Shown piece after piece: positions 40,746 to 49,755 of a DNA stretch of 49,760 nucleotides; within the stretch, counting starts at the first letter, position 1; every line of letters begins with the position of its first letter. Source of the stretch: Paraburkholderia sp. C35 (GTDB lineage: Bacteria; Pseudomonadota; Gammaproteobacteria; Burkholderiales; Burkholderiaceae). Position numbers and translations under genes: made by a program. The stretch covers positions 1-49,760 of the forward strand of contig NZ_QBUY01000060.1 in NCBI RefSeq assembly GCF_003121405.1, given 5' to 3'. The notes below the pieces were generated by a model, which saw only the letters and a program-made list of their open reading frames with translations, had not been told where the DNA came from and searched no databases.

Positions 40746-41054
40746 TTATTTAGCCGAGCGATCGCGCGATTGACGCAACTGCACGCGCTCGCCGAGCCGT
40801 TTGGTGAACGCCCGCATGCTGATGATGCGCCGCGAGCGCACCACTTCACCTTCCAGATTGACGGGCGGATTCGGCTGCCATGCCCAGTACAGCGCAACCA
40901 GCCAGCCGAACACCGTCCAGCCAAGACACGCGTTGAACAGCGCAATGGTCAGCATGTCGTAGCGCTTGCGGCGGTCGGCGATGATCGACGGTAGAAAGTA
41001 CAGCGCCAGCGCGGCCACCGTCGCGACGCCCTGCATCATCATCTCTTTGTTCAT
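40746..41054 (-). CDS. Superinfection-immunity-type membrane protein
   Basis: A 102-residue protein with two hydrophobic helices (about 8-25 and 38-60) and the motif YFLPSIIADRRKRYDMLTIALFNACLGWTVFGWLVALYWA (19-58), which is the core of the superinfection-immunity (T4 Imm-like) domain family. In T4, Imm blocks DNA entry of a second phage; chromosomal members are widespread and mostly untested. ATG 41054 has GGGGAGG upstream. The C-terminal 40 residues are basic and likely cytoplasmic. No phage genes are nearby. Confidence 0.85.
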   Translation of the reverse strand: MNKEMMMQGVATVAALALYFLPSIIADRRKRYDMLTIALFNACLGWTVFGWLVALYWAWQPNPPVNLEGEVVRSRRIISMRAFTKRLGERVQLRQSRDRSAK

Positions 41055-41282
41055 CGAGCCTCCCCTTGGCGCAGCGTGATCCGCGGTGTTATCCCGTCAT
41101 TGTCGCGCGAACGGGCATTGCGCGCTCGGCGCTGAAGGGCGATTGCAAGGCGACGCGTCAAGCTGATCGTAAGCCAGCCGGCAGGCGCGGCCGCACGAGC
41201 GTGCCGCATGGTTCCTACGAATTCGGCAACGCGGCCACGAGGGTCTATCATGTGCGTTTCGACTGCACCGGATATGGCAATC

Positions 41283-42743
41283 ATGATCTCCGACGATACC
41301 CAACAGGCTCAAACGCTCAATCACGACACACTGCGCGAATTCGTCGATCGCAAATGGAACGATGAGATCGTGCCGGCGCTCACCGACTATATCGCCGTGC
41401 CCGCGAAGAGTCCGGCTTTCGACGCCGATTGGGAAAAGCACGGCTACATCGAGCGCGTGATCACGGAAGCCGCGAAGTGGGCCGAGCAGCAGCCGGTGCG
41501 CGGACTGAAGCTGGAAATCGTCCGCCTGCCGGGCCGCACGCCGGTGATTTTCTTCGAATCGCCCGCCACGCGCTCGGGCAGCACGGACACCATCGTGCTG
41601 TACGGCCACCTCGACAAACAGCCGGAATTCGACGGCTGGCGCAACGACCTCGGCCCGTGGACGCCGAAGTTCGAAGACGGCAAGCTCTACGGCCGCGGCG
41701 GCGCGGACGACGGCTACGCCATCTACGCGAGCCTCACGGCGATCGCGGCACTCGACGCGCAGGGCATCGAGCGCCCGCGCTGCGTCGGCCTGATCGAAAC
41801 CTGCGAAGAGTCGGGCAGCTACGATCTGCTGCCGTATGTCGATGCATTGCGCGAGCGGCTCGGCAAGGTTGGCCTCGTCGTGTGCCTCGATTCGGGCGCG
41901 GGTAATTATGACCAGCTGTGGCTCACCACGTCGCTGCGCGGGCTGGTATCGGGCGATCTGGAAGTGCAGGTGCTCGACGAAGGCATTCACTCGGGCGGCT
42001 ACGGCGGCATCGCGCCGTCGAGCTTCCGCATCATGCGGCAGATGTTCGAGCGTCTCGAAGACGCCGCCGACGGCACGCTGCTGCCGAAGGGGTTCCATTG
42101 CCCGATCCCGCTCGACCGTCTCGACGAAGCCGAAGCGACCGCAAAGATTCTCGGCGACGACGTGTGGAAAAAACTGCCGTGGGCCTGCGGCCAGGACGGC
42201 GGCCCCGTGCTGCCGACCACCACCGATCCCAAGGAAGCGCTGCTCAACTCGACGTGGCGTCCGTCGCTGTCGGTGACGGGCGCGGCGGGTCTGCCGTCGC
42301 TCGCCGATGCCGGCAACGTGCTGCGTCCGCGTACTGCGTTCAAGCTGTCGCTGCGTCTGCCGCCGCTGGTCGACGCCGAAAAGGCCGTGCAGCAGATGAA
42401 GTCGCTGCTGGAATTCGATCCGCCGTACAACGCCAAGGTCACGTTCAAGCCGGACGCGGGCGCCGCGACGGGCTGGAATGCGCCGGAACTCGCGCCGTGG
42501 CTCGGCACGGCACTGAACGACGCCTCGCGCCAGCACTTCGGCGCAGACGTTGCGTTCATCGGGCAGGGCGGCACGATCCCGCTGATGAACGTGCTGAAGG
42601 CGGGCTTCCCGACCTCGCAGTTCATGGTGTGCGGCGTGCTCGGTCCGAAGTCGAATGCGCATGGCCCGAACGAGTTCCTGCACGTGCCGTACGGCAAGAA
42701 ACTGACGGCCGCCGTCGCTGAGGTGATCGCTTCGGCACCTTGA
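41283..42743 (+). CDS. M20 family metallopeptidase (dipeptidase, carnosinase-like)
   Basis: A 486-residue M20 peptidase. Metal ligands are visible: His109 and Asp111 (YGHLDKQPEFDGW), Asp142 (GRGGADDGY), Glu175-Glu176 (ETCEESGS, catalytic and ligand) and His near 462 (NAHGPNEFLHVPYG). A lid/dimerisation domain lies near 205-370. The family hydrolyses dipeptides or N-acyl amino acids with two zinc ions. The start is uncertain: ATG 41283, 41274 or 41250; 41283 is used because the others add non-conserved residues. A hairpin terminator follows. It is cytoplasmic. Confidence 0.9.
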   Translation: MISDDTQQAQTLNHDTLREFVDRKWNDEIVPALTDYIAVPAKSPAFDADWEKHGYIERVITEAAKWAEQQPVRGLKLEIVRLPGRTPVIFFESPATRSGSTDTIVLYGHLDKQPEFDGWRNDLGPWTPKFEDGKLYGRGGADDGYAIYASLTAIAALDAQGIERPRCVGLIETCEESGSYDLLPYVDALRERLGKVGLVVCLDSGAGNYDQLWLTTSLRGLVSGDLEVQVLDEGIHSGGYGGIAPSSFRIMRQMFERLEDAADGTLLPKGFHCPIPLDRLDEAEATAKILGDDVWKKLPWACGQDGGPVLPTTTDPKEALLNSTWRPSLSVTGAAGLPSLADAGNVLRPRTAFKLSLRLPPLVDAEKAVQQMKSLLEFDPPYNAKVTFKPDAGAATGWNAPELAPWLGTALNDASRQHFGADVAFIGQGGTIPLMNVLKAGFPTSQFMVCGVLGPKSNAHGPNEFLHVPYGKKLTAAVAEVIASAP

Positions 42744-42780
42744 TGTTGTTCACGCGCCGTCTGCATTGAAGCGCTTTGCA

Positions 42781-42806
42781 CGGGAGAGGCCGGATGGCTT
42801 CTCCCG
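42781..42806 (+). terminator. Terminator hairpin after the M20 peptidase
   Basis: CGGGAGAGGCC pairs with GGCTTCTCCCG over 11 positions with one G-T wobble and a 4-base loop, 38 bases after the stop. Pyrimidine-rich sequence follows. Confidence 0.6.
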
Positions 42807-42896
42807 CTGTCTATCTGCTGGTTTCCTGCTGGGTTTCTGCTGTTTCTTCGCGGTCTATCCGCTGTCCAATCGCTTTCCTTGACGAGCCATCATCGA

Positions 42897-44003
42897 ATGA
42901 ACGACACGCGCACGCCTGCTCTCCGTATCCCCGCCGCTCAACTGCACGAGTATGTGCGCGCCATCTGGCTGCAAGCGGGCAGTTCGCCGCGTGAGGCTCA
43001 ACTCGTCGCCGATCACCTCGTCGCGGCCAATCTCACGGGACACGATTCGCATGGCGTCGGCATGATTCCGCGCTATGTCGATTCGCTGCGTGACGGTCAG
43101 CTGAAGCTCAATACGCAGGCGAGCGTGGTGAAGGATGTCGGCGCGGTGCTCACCATCGACGGCAACAAGGGCTTCGGCCAGGTCGTCGCGCATGAAGCGA
43201 TGGAACTCGGCATCGAGCGCGCGAAGAAACTCGGCGTGTGCGCTGTCGCGCTGCGCAACGCGCATCACATCGGCCGCATCGGGCATTGGGCCGAGCAGTG
43301 CGCGAAGGCGGGTTTCGCGTCGTTCCACTTCGTCAACGTGGCGGGCGATCCACTCGTGGCGCCGTTCGGCGGCGCCGACCGGCGTATCGGCACCAATCCG
43401 TTCTGCGCGGCTTTTCCGCGTGAAGGCAAGGCGCCGCTCGTGCTCGACTTCGCGACCAGCGCCATCGCGTATGGCAAGGCGCGCGTGGCGTACAACCAGG
43501 GCAAGCCGACGCCGCCCGGCGCGCTGATCGACCACGCCGGCAATCCGACCATCGAACCGAAGGTGATGATGGAAGAACCGTTCGGCGCATTGATGCCCGT
43601 AGGCGGGCAGGCGGGCGGCCACAAGGGCTTTGGCCTCGCGGCGATGTGCGAGATCTTCGGCGGCGCGTTGTCGGGCGGCTACACGACGCACACCGACACG
43701 CTGCAAAAGACCAACGCGATCATCAACTGCATGGTGTCGGTGATCGCCGATCCCGCCGCCTTCGACGCACCGAATGCCGAGGCCGAAGCCGATGCGTTCA
43801 TCGACTGGGTGAAAGCGTCGCCGCTCGCAGCGGGCGCGGAACGCATCTATGCGCCCGGCGAGCCGGAACGTGCGACGCGCGCGGAGCGCGAAGCCAACGG
43901 CATTCCCGTCGATCCGCAAACGTGGCGGCAGATCCGCGAAGCCGCGCTCGCAGCAGGATTGCCGCAGCAAGCCGCCGATGACTGGTCGGCACACCTGCGC
44001 TAG
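42897..44003 (+). CDS. Malate/L-lactate dehydrogenase-type oxidoreductase (Ldh_2)
   Basis: A 368-residue NAD(P)-dependent dehydrogenase of the malate/L-lactate/ureidoglycolate family. The GHDSHGVGMIPRYV (48-61), VALRNAHHIGRIGHWAEQC (115-133) and DFATSAIAYGKARVA (190-204) segments are the conserved nucleotide and catalytic regions, with HGV/His at the active site. The family also contains delta-1-piperideine-2-carboxylate reductases, so malate is not certain. ATG 42897 is used; TTG 42879 is a longer alternative. It stands between terminator hairpins and is probably monocistronic. Confidence 0.88.
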   Translation: MNDTRTPALRIPAAQLHEYVRAIWLQAGSSPREAQLVADHLVAANLTGHDSHGVGMIPRYVDSLRDGQLKLNTQASVVKDVGAVLTIDGNKGFGQVVAHEAMELGIERAKKLGVCAVALRNAHHIGRIGHWAEQCAKAGFASFHFVNVAGDPLVAPFGGADRRIGTNPFCAAFPREGKAPLVLDFATSAIAYGKARVAYNQGKPTPPGALIDHAGNPTIEPKVMMEEPFGALMPVGGQAGGHKGFGLAAMCEIFGGALSGGYTTHTDTLQKTNAIINCMVSVIADPAAFDAPNAEAEADAFIDWVKASPLAAGAERIYAPGEPERATRAEREANGIPVDPQTWRQIREAALAAGLPQQAADDWSAHLR

Positions 44004-44121
44004 GCCGCCAGATATAGCGACGGCACAGACCGTTGCATCCACATCGAAATCCACGTTTCGACATCGGCGCGTCACACGCTGCGAGAGCGGGGCGCGCGCA
44101 GCCATCCAGTTCACATTGACC

Positions 44122-44156
44122 CGAAAGCGGCGATTCCGCCAATTTGCCGCTTTTCG
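44122..44156 (+). terminator. Candidate terminator after the dehydrogenase
   Basis: CGAAAGCGGC pairs with GCCGCTTTTCG with one bulged T and a 14-base loop, about 120 bases after the stop. Confidence 0.5.
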
Positions 44157-44492
44157 CCCAAAATCCACAAAGAATGCAATCGGAATAGGCGTCGATTGCG
44201 TTAAAACGTTTGCTGATCGTTTGCCGGTCAATTCGACCGAAATTAAAACCAATCTTCTAATTACTGCTTTGTTCCCTCTGTAAAGCGACGCGCAGAACAA
44301 GCGTTTGAAGTTTTGCTTCGGGAGGCAATCGTTTGCGCAACCCGCTCCTGGCAAGAAGCCCGTCCAGTGGGCGTTGCCAAAGTTATGACGAACTGCATTC
44401 TTCTGTACGTTAGCCCCCCCCAGCGGATTCTGGTCTGTTTTAGGCTCGCAATGCTTCACCGAAGTATTCCAACTTTAAAAGGACCGTTCAAA
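44157..44492. other. rpfF upstream region
   Basis: About 335 bases, AT-richer than the genes around it, with no convincing gene. It must contain the rpfF promoter, but no clear -35/-10 pair could be assigned. Confidence 0.5.
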
Positions 44493-45371
44493 ATGAATCT
44501 GCAAAGCCACCACGCCTGCCGTCCGTTCCTCGAAGCTGGCAAGCTGTCGCAAATCGCCGCGTATTACGAAGAAGAGCGCAACATCATGTGGATGATGTTG
44601 CGTGCTCAACCGCGTCCGTGCTTCAACCTCGAACTGGTGCATGACATTCTCGAACTCGCGCGCGCCGCGCAAGAGTCCGGCGTGCGCATCGATTTCTGGG
44701 TGACAGGCTCGGTAATTCCGACGATGTTCAACGTCGGCGGCGACCTGAGCTTTTTCGCCGACGCGATCCGCAGCGGCCGGCGCCAGGAACTGATGGCGTA
44801 TGCGCGTGCCTGTGTGGATTGCGTGCATGCTGCTGCACGTGGTTTCGACACCGGCGCGATTTCGATTGCGATGGTCGAGGGCGCGGCGCTCGGCGGCGGT
44901 TTCGAAGCCGCGCTCGCGCATCATTTCGTGCTCGCGCAGAACGACGCGCGCATGGGCTTCCCTGAAATCGCCTTCAACCTGTTCCCCGGCATGGGCGGCT
45001 ACTCGCTCGTGGCGCGCAAGGCGGGCATGCGTCTCGCGGAAGAGCTGATCGGCGGCGGCGAATCGCATACGGCCGAGTGGTACGAAAGCCGTGGCCTCGT
45101 CGACCAGCTGTTCGAACCGGGCGATGCCTATGTCGCGACCCGCACTTTCATCGATACGTTGCGCCCCAAGCTCAACGGCATCCGTGCGATGGTGCGGGCG
45201 CGCCAGCGCGTGCTGCAGCTGTCGCGCGCGGAACTGATGGAAATCACGGAAGACTGGGTGCAGGCCGCGTTCACGATCGAAGAGAAGGATCTGGCGTTCA
45301 TGGAACGCCTCGTGATGCTGCAGACCCGCCGCTCGGGTAATCTGCGTACTGCCGCTATCAACGTTGCGTGA
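44493..45371 (+). CDS. rpfF: RpfF, cis-2-dodecenoate (BDSF) synthase
   Basis: A 292-residue crotonase-fold enzyme that matches Burkholderia RpfF. The active-site glutamates are Glu138 (GGGFEAALAHH) and Glu158 (MGFPEIAFNLFPGMGG), the pair known from Xanthomonas RpfF. RpfF works on acyl-ACP, with dehydratase and thioesterase activity, to release the diffusible fatty-acid signal. ATG 44493 follows AAAGGA; the longest frame from 44313 is not supported. It is tail to tail with rpfR, 223 bases apart, which is the Burkholderia organisation. The N-terminal helix and length (287-292) fit the family. Confidence 0.92.
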   Translation: MNLQSHHACRPFLEAGKLSQIAAYYEEERNIMWMMLRAQPRPCFNLELVHDILELARAAQESGVRIDFWVTGSVIPTMFNVGGDLSFFADAIRSGRRQELMAYARACVDCVHAAARGFDTGAISIAMVEGAALGGGFEAALAHHFVLAQNDARMGFPEIAFNLFPGMGGYSLVARKAGMRLAEELIGGGESHTAEWYESRGLVDQLFEPGDAYVATRTFIDTLRPKLNGIRAMVRARQRVLQLSRAELMEITEDWVQAAFTIEEKDLAFMERLVMLQTRRSGNLRTAAINVA

Positions 45372-45594
45372 AGAGAGAAGGTAGTCTGATTGGCAGAACG
45401 CCCCCGCGCCCTGGAAATACTCGCGCTCCGTCTGCACCCGTCAGGAATTCACGCAATGTTCAGCATGGCGTCAACATCGCTTCAACGGTAACAGGCAATA
45501 AATAGGCAACACGCAGCATGCAATCTGCAGTAAGCAATCGCACCAGCAGTCGTCAGGCAGGAGATCTCTCAGGTCGAGCGAACTTTTCGGGGGT

Positions 45595-47598
45595 TCAGGC
45601 GATCAACCGGATCTTCTGCCTGTCATGCAGCCAGCGTTCGAATTCGGCTGCAGGCATGGGTTTGCCGTACAGATAACCCTGTACGTATTCAACGCCCAGT
45701 CCCTTCATGAACAGTTCTTCCGATTCCGTTTCCATCCCTTCCGCCACCACCTTCAGCTGCAGCGCCTGCGCGACGGCCACCATCGAGCGCACCAGCGCCT
45801 GAGACTTCCTGTCGGCATTGATCGAACTCACGAAACTGCGATCCAGCTTGATCACGTCGAGCGGAATGCGCCCGAGTTGCGACAGCGAAGAATAGCCGGT
45901 GCCGAAATCGTCCAGATGAACCTGCGCGCCGAGATCGCGGAATTGCGTGATGAGATCGATGGCGGCGGCCTCGTCTTCGATCAGGCAGCTTTCCGTCAAT
46001 TCGATATCGAGCAGGCAGGGATCGAGGTGCGCGCGCTCCAGCGCCTCGCTGAAATGCGTCACGACAGCCGTATCCACCAGTTGTCGCGCCGACACGTTGA
46101 GCGCCACCCGCAGCGACAGCCCGCGCGCCTTCCATTGCGCGGCCTGTTCGGCCGCCGTCTGCATCACCCAGCGGCCCAGCGGCCCGATCAGCCCTGACTC
46201 TTCCGCGTAACGGATGAAGGCGGCGGGCATGATCTGCCCGCGCTCCGGCGAATTCCAGCGCACCAGCGCCTCGACACCGTAGACGGTGCCCGTGGCCAGC
46301 GACAGCTTGGGCTGATAGTGCAGCGTCAGCTGGCCTTCTTCGAGCCCGCGCCGCAGGTTGGTGTCGAGCCACATGTACTCGGCGACCTTGCGGTTCATCT
46401 CCGGCGAGAACACGCGATAGGTGCGCTTGCCGTCGTCCTTGGCGACGTACATGGCCGTATCGGCGGCACGGATCAGCGCTTCGAGGCTGTCGCCGTGTTC
46501 GGGGAACATCGCGATGCCGATCGAGCAGCCGGTGTAGACCTCCACCAGCCCAAGGCTGAACGGCACGCGCAGGCGCTCCAGAATGCGCTGCGCCATTGCC
46601 TCCATCGACGCCACGGAAGCCACCGGCGACAGCACGATGAACTCGTCGCCGCCCAGGCGAGCGAGGGTGTCTTCGTCGGCGAGGCACTCGCGCACGGCCG
46701 CCGACACATCCTGGATCAGCCGGTCGCCGAACACGTGGCCGTAGTGGTCGTTGACCTTCTTGAAGTTGTCGAGATCGAGAAACAGGATGCCGACGGATTC
46801 ACCCGCTGCCGCGCCGGCAATCGCCGCGCGCGTCTTGTCGTGGATCGCGTTGCGGTTGGGCAGACCCGTGAGGGAATCGGTGTTCGCCAGTTCGGACAGA
46901 CGATCCTTCGCGCGCCTTTCTTCCGTGATGTCGGTGCCCGAGCAGATCAGGAACTGTTCGTCGACGCCGCTGCCGCTCATCACGAACTTGTTGCGAAACA
47001 GAAAGAGCCGTTCGCCCTGCACGGTGCGCACGCGGCGCTCGACTTCATACGCGACGCCCTGGTTGAAGAAGCCCGAGATGTTGTGACTCGATGCCGCGCC
47101 CGCTTCCGACGACATGAAAAGCGCCCACACGCTGCGCCCGACCACGTCTTCTTCGCGCATGCCAGTGAGTTCTTCGGCGAGCCGGTTGAAGCGCTGGATG
47201 CGGCCGTTCTTGTCGACGATCACGACCACGGAATTGACTTCCGACACGACCTGCTCGGCAAACGACAGACCATGCACGAGATCGCGCGCGACCGATTCCG
47301 TGTCTTCGTACGCCGACGCCGTGCCCGCCCAGGTGCTGCTGTTGAGTTTCTTGCCGACCAGATGCAGACGCAATGATTCGCCGCACAGGCGCACGTCCAT
47401 GGTCAGGTGCGAGGTGATACCCGAGAGCTTGCGGATCTGCGCGGCCTGCGCGCCCGACAGCGCGATGGCGACCGTGGCCGCATCGTCGTCTGTCTCGGGC
47501 GTCAGTTCGAGCGCATTGCTGTCGCTCGACAGCCGCCAGCAGGGGCTGCTCGTTCCGAATCGGGCGAAAAGCACCTGATCGTGTTGGTCGTCGTTCAT
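45595..47598 (-). CDS. rpfR: RpfR, BDSF receptor with PAS-GGDEF-EAL domains
   Basis: A 667-residue cytoplasmic receptor and c-di-GMP enzyme. The order is an N-terminal FI-type domain that contacts RpfF (about 1-100), PAS (about 110-230), GGDEF (about 235-400, intact GGDEF at 316-320) and EAL (about 415-655, EAL at 443-445 with the later ELTESCLIEDE and DDFGTGYSSLSQL motifs). In Burkholderia, BDSF binds PAS and raises c-di-GMP phosphodiesterase activity, lowering the second messenger. Both output motifs are complete, so both cyclase and phosphodiesterase activity are possible. A PAS segment SVVVIVDKNGRIQRFNRLAEELTG (123-146) is typical. ATG 47598 is used. Confidence 0.94.
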   Translation of the reverse strand: MNDDQHDQVLFARFGTSSPCWRLSSDSNALELTPETDDDAATVAIALSGAQAAQIRKLSGITSHLTMDVRLCGESLRLHLVGKKLNSSTWAGTASAYEDTESVARDLVHGLSFAEQVVSEVNSVVVIVDKNGRIQRFNRLAEELTGMREEDVVGRSVWALFMSSEAGAASSHNISGFFNQGVAYEVERRVRTVQGERLFLFRNKFVMSGSGVDEQFLICSGTDITEERRAKDRLSELANTDSLTGLPNRNAIHDKTRAAIAGAAAGESVGILFLDLDNFKKVNDHYGHVFGDRLIQDVSAAVRECLADEDTLARLGGDEFIVLSPVASVASMEAMAQRILERLRVPFSLGLVEVYTGCSIGIAMFPEHGDSLEALIRAADTAMYVAKDDGKRTYRVFSPEMNRKVAEYMWLDTNLRRGLEEGQLTLHYQPKLSLATGTVYGVEALVRWNSPERGQIMPAAFIRYAEESGLIGPLGRWVMQTAAEQAAQWKARGLSLRVALNVSARQLVDTAVVTHFSEALERAHLDPCLLDIELTESCLIEDEAAAIDLITQFRDLGAQVHLDDFGTGYSSLSQLGRIPLDVIKLDRSFVSSINADRKSQALVRSMVAVAQALQLKVVAEGMETESEELFMKGLGVEYVQGYLYGKPMPAAEFERWLHDRQKIRLIA

Positions 47599-47911
47599 TA
47601 GGGGTCCCCGGGCAAAAATTGCCTCCAGTCGAGCTCCGAATACGAGTACAGCACGCGGCGGCGAAGGTCTTATTGACTGATTGCTTCATTGTAACGAAGC
47701 GGCCGGGCCTGCGGCTCCGAATTGATTAACGACCTTTGAATCACCTTTCTTTAACCACAAAGCATAGAAATAAATGATGCATGATGGGGATCGGTTCCGC
47801 AAACGTTGACGCGCGATTGCGCACGTCCGTGCTACATGCCATGCTCGCGTGGCGATATAAAAAGCGCGACGGCAGACCAGACCGGTTGTCCACCTTTCCG
47901 AGGAGGGAGAC
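47599..47911. other. Divergent region between rpfR and trehalase
   Basis: About 310 bases, AT-rich near 47720-47790. It should hold both promoters. A TATAAA-like stretch is at 47856-47861 but no matching -35 box was found. Confidence 0.45.
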
Positions 47912-49624
47912 ATGAGCACGCTGTCGTCAGTTCGTCGCAGGGCTATCGCGGCCCATCTTCAATCAGGCGCCGTTCCTTTCGATCCATTTCCATGCGCGGC
48001 GCGTTCGTACGCACCGTATCAGCGCAAGCGACGCGTCGCGTGCGCTGTCGCACTGGCAGGCTTCACGCTGTTGACGGGTATCGCGCGCGTGGCGAGCGCC
48101 GATACGCAAGTCGGCGGCCCCTTGCCGCCGCCACCCGATCAACTCTATGGCGACCTGTTCGTCGCCGTGCAGACCCAGCAGATCTACCCGGACCAGAAGA
48201 CCTTCGTGGACGCGCTGCCGAAAGCCGATCCCGCCACCATCCTGCAAGCCTACGAGACACAGAAGAACCATCCCAATTTCTCGCTGGCGAGTTTCGTCGA
48301 CCAGTACTTCACACCGCCGTCCGAGCCGGTGATCACGCCGCCGCCGAACCAGTCGTTGCGCGATCACATCAACTGGCTGTGGCCCGAACTGACGCGCACG
48401 ACGACGAGCGCGCCGTCATACAGTTCGCTGATTCCGATGCCCAAGCCCTATGTGGTGCCCGGCGGGCGTTTCCGCGAGGGCTATTACTGGGACACCTATT
48501 TCACGATGCTCGGGTTGCAGGAGTCGGGAAACGAAGATCTCGTCGACAACATGCTCGATAACTTCGCGTACATGATCGACACGTACGGCCACATTCCGAA
48601 CGGCAATCGCACCTACTATCTGAGCCGTTCGCAGCCGCCGTTCTTCTCGTACATGGTCGAGCTGGCGGCGAAGGTCGAGGGCGGGCGGGTGTATCAGAAG
48701 TATTTGCCGCAGATGCGCAAGGAATACGCGTACTGGATGCAGGGCGCGTCGACCACGAAGCCGGGTGAAGCGACGCGCAACGTCGTCGTGCTGCCGGACA
48801 GGACGGTGCTCAACCGATACTGGGACGCGCTCGACACGCCGCGCGACGAATCGTATCTGGAGGACATACAGACCGCGCAGCAGGCAACGGGGCGCGCGCC
48901 GAACGAGGTGTATCGCGATCTGCGCGCCACGGCGGAGAGCGGCTGGGATTTCAGTTCGCGCTGGTTCGGCGACAACATGAATCTGACGACCGTTCGTACT
49001 ACTGCGATCATTCCTGTCGATCTGAACAGCCTGATGTTTCATCTGGAGACGACGATTGCGCGCGGCTGCTCCGAGGCGCGGGATTTTGGCTGCGTGGTGC
49101 AGTTCATCGGCAAGGCGGCGAAACGTGCCGAGGGGATCAACCGGTATTTGTGGAACAGCAAGGGTTACTACGGCGATTACGACTGGAAGCTCGCGAAGTC
49201 GCGCGACAACCAGACCCCGGCGATGCTGTATCCGCTGTTCGCGGGCGCGGCGTGGCCTGATCGGGCGCAGAAGACGGCGAATGTCGTCGCGGGGGTGTTG
49301 TTGAAGCCGGGTGGATTGACTACGTCGACGTACGACACGACCCAGCAGTGGGATGCACCGAATGGCTGGGCGCCGTTGCACTGGATCGCGATCGAAGGTT
49401 TACGGCGGTATGGACGCGCGGATCTCGCGCAGCAGATTGGGACGCGGTTTCTTGCCGATGTGAAGAATGTTTATGGCAAGGAGCAGAAGCTGGTTGAGAA
49501 GTATGTGGTGGAGGGTTCCGGGACGGGAGGTGGTGGTGGGGGTGAGTATCCTTTGCAGGATGGGTTTGGGTGGACTAATGGTGTTACTTTGAAGTTGTTG
49601 GATCTTTATGCTCCTGGGGAGTGA
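47912..49624 (+). CDS. treA: Periplasmic trehalase (GH37)
   Basis: A 570-residue alpha,alpha-trehalase of glycoside hydrolase family 37. Both family signatures are present: PGGRFREGYYWDTY near 186-199 and QWDAPNGWAP near 479-488. The catalytic acid is in ESGWDFSSRWF (near 345) and the base in the Gly-rich loop GGGGGGEYPLQDGFGWTNG (near 543-560). A long basic leader and a hydrophobic segment (about 40-64, ending VASA) form an export signal; the RKRRVACA arrangement leaves Sec or Tat open. It splits trehalose to two glucose molecules. ATG 47912 has AGGAGGGAG. Its last 40 codons use T- and G-ending codons unlike the rest of the gene. Confidence 0.95.
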   Translation: MSTLSSVRRRAIAAHLQSGAVPFDPFPCAARSYAPYQRKRRVACAVALAGFTLLTGIARVASADTQVGGPLPPPPDQLYGDLFVAVQTQQIYPDQKTFVDALPKADPATILQAYETQKNHPNFSLASFVDQYFTPPSEPVITPPPNQSLRDHINWLWPELTRTTTSAPSYSSLIPMPKPYVVPGGRFREGYYWDTYFTMLGLQESGNEDLVDNMLDNFAYMIDTYGHIPNGNRTYYLSRSQPPFFSYMVELAAKVEGGRVYQKYLPQMRKEYAYWMQGASTTKPGEATRNVVVLPDRTVLNRYWDALDTPRDESYLEDIQTAQQATGRAPNEVYRDLRATAESGWDFSSRWFGDNMNLTTVRTTAIIPVDLNSLMFHLETTIARGCSEARDFGCVVQFIGKAAKRAEGINRYLWNSKGYYGDYDWKLAKSRDNQTPAMLYPLFAGAAWPDRAQKTANVVAGVLLKPGGLTTSTYDTTQQWDAPNGWAPLHWIAIEGLRRYGRADLAQQIGTRFLADVKNVYGKEQKLVEKYVVEGSGTGGGGGGEYPLQDGFGWTNGVTLKLLDLYAPGE

Positions 49625-49666
49625 GCTGGTTTTGGTTTTGGTTTTGCTTTTTGCTTTTGATTTCGC
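49625..49666. other. T/G-rich low-complexity spacer
   Basis: A T/G-rich run (repeated TTTTGG and TTTTGC) between the trehalase stop and the flank repeat, the strand mirror of the A/C-rich stretch at 108-430. Confidence 0.6.
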
Positions 49667-49755
49667 TGGCATCCGCGATTCGGTGTCAGTACTTCATGCG
49701 TCGCCCCTGTGCGGGGCAGCACCTACTTTTCTTTGCCGCGGCAAAGAAAAGTAGG
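49667..49755 (-). repeat. Dispersed palindromic element, right copy
   Basis: Read on the minus strand: a perfect 34-bp palindrome (49722-49755), then a GCCCC/GGGGC hairpin (49703-49717) and GCGGATGCCA (49667-49676), 26 bp apart. Order and spacing match the left copy at 22-107. The window ends just past it. Confidence 0.8.

Noticed and set aside
41097..42683. 528-codon frame antisense to the M20 peptidase
   Set aside because: Arg/His-rich shadow; the metal-ligand motifs of the peptidase lie on the plus strand.
42855..44459. 534-codon frame antisense to the dehydrogenase
   Set aside because: No ribosome site; the plus-strand dehydrogenase motifs explain the DNA.
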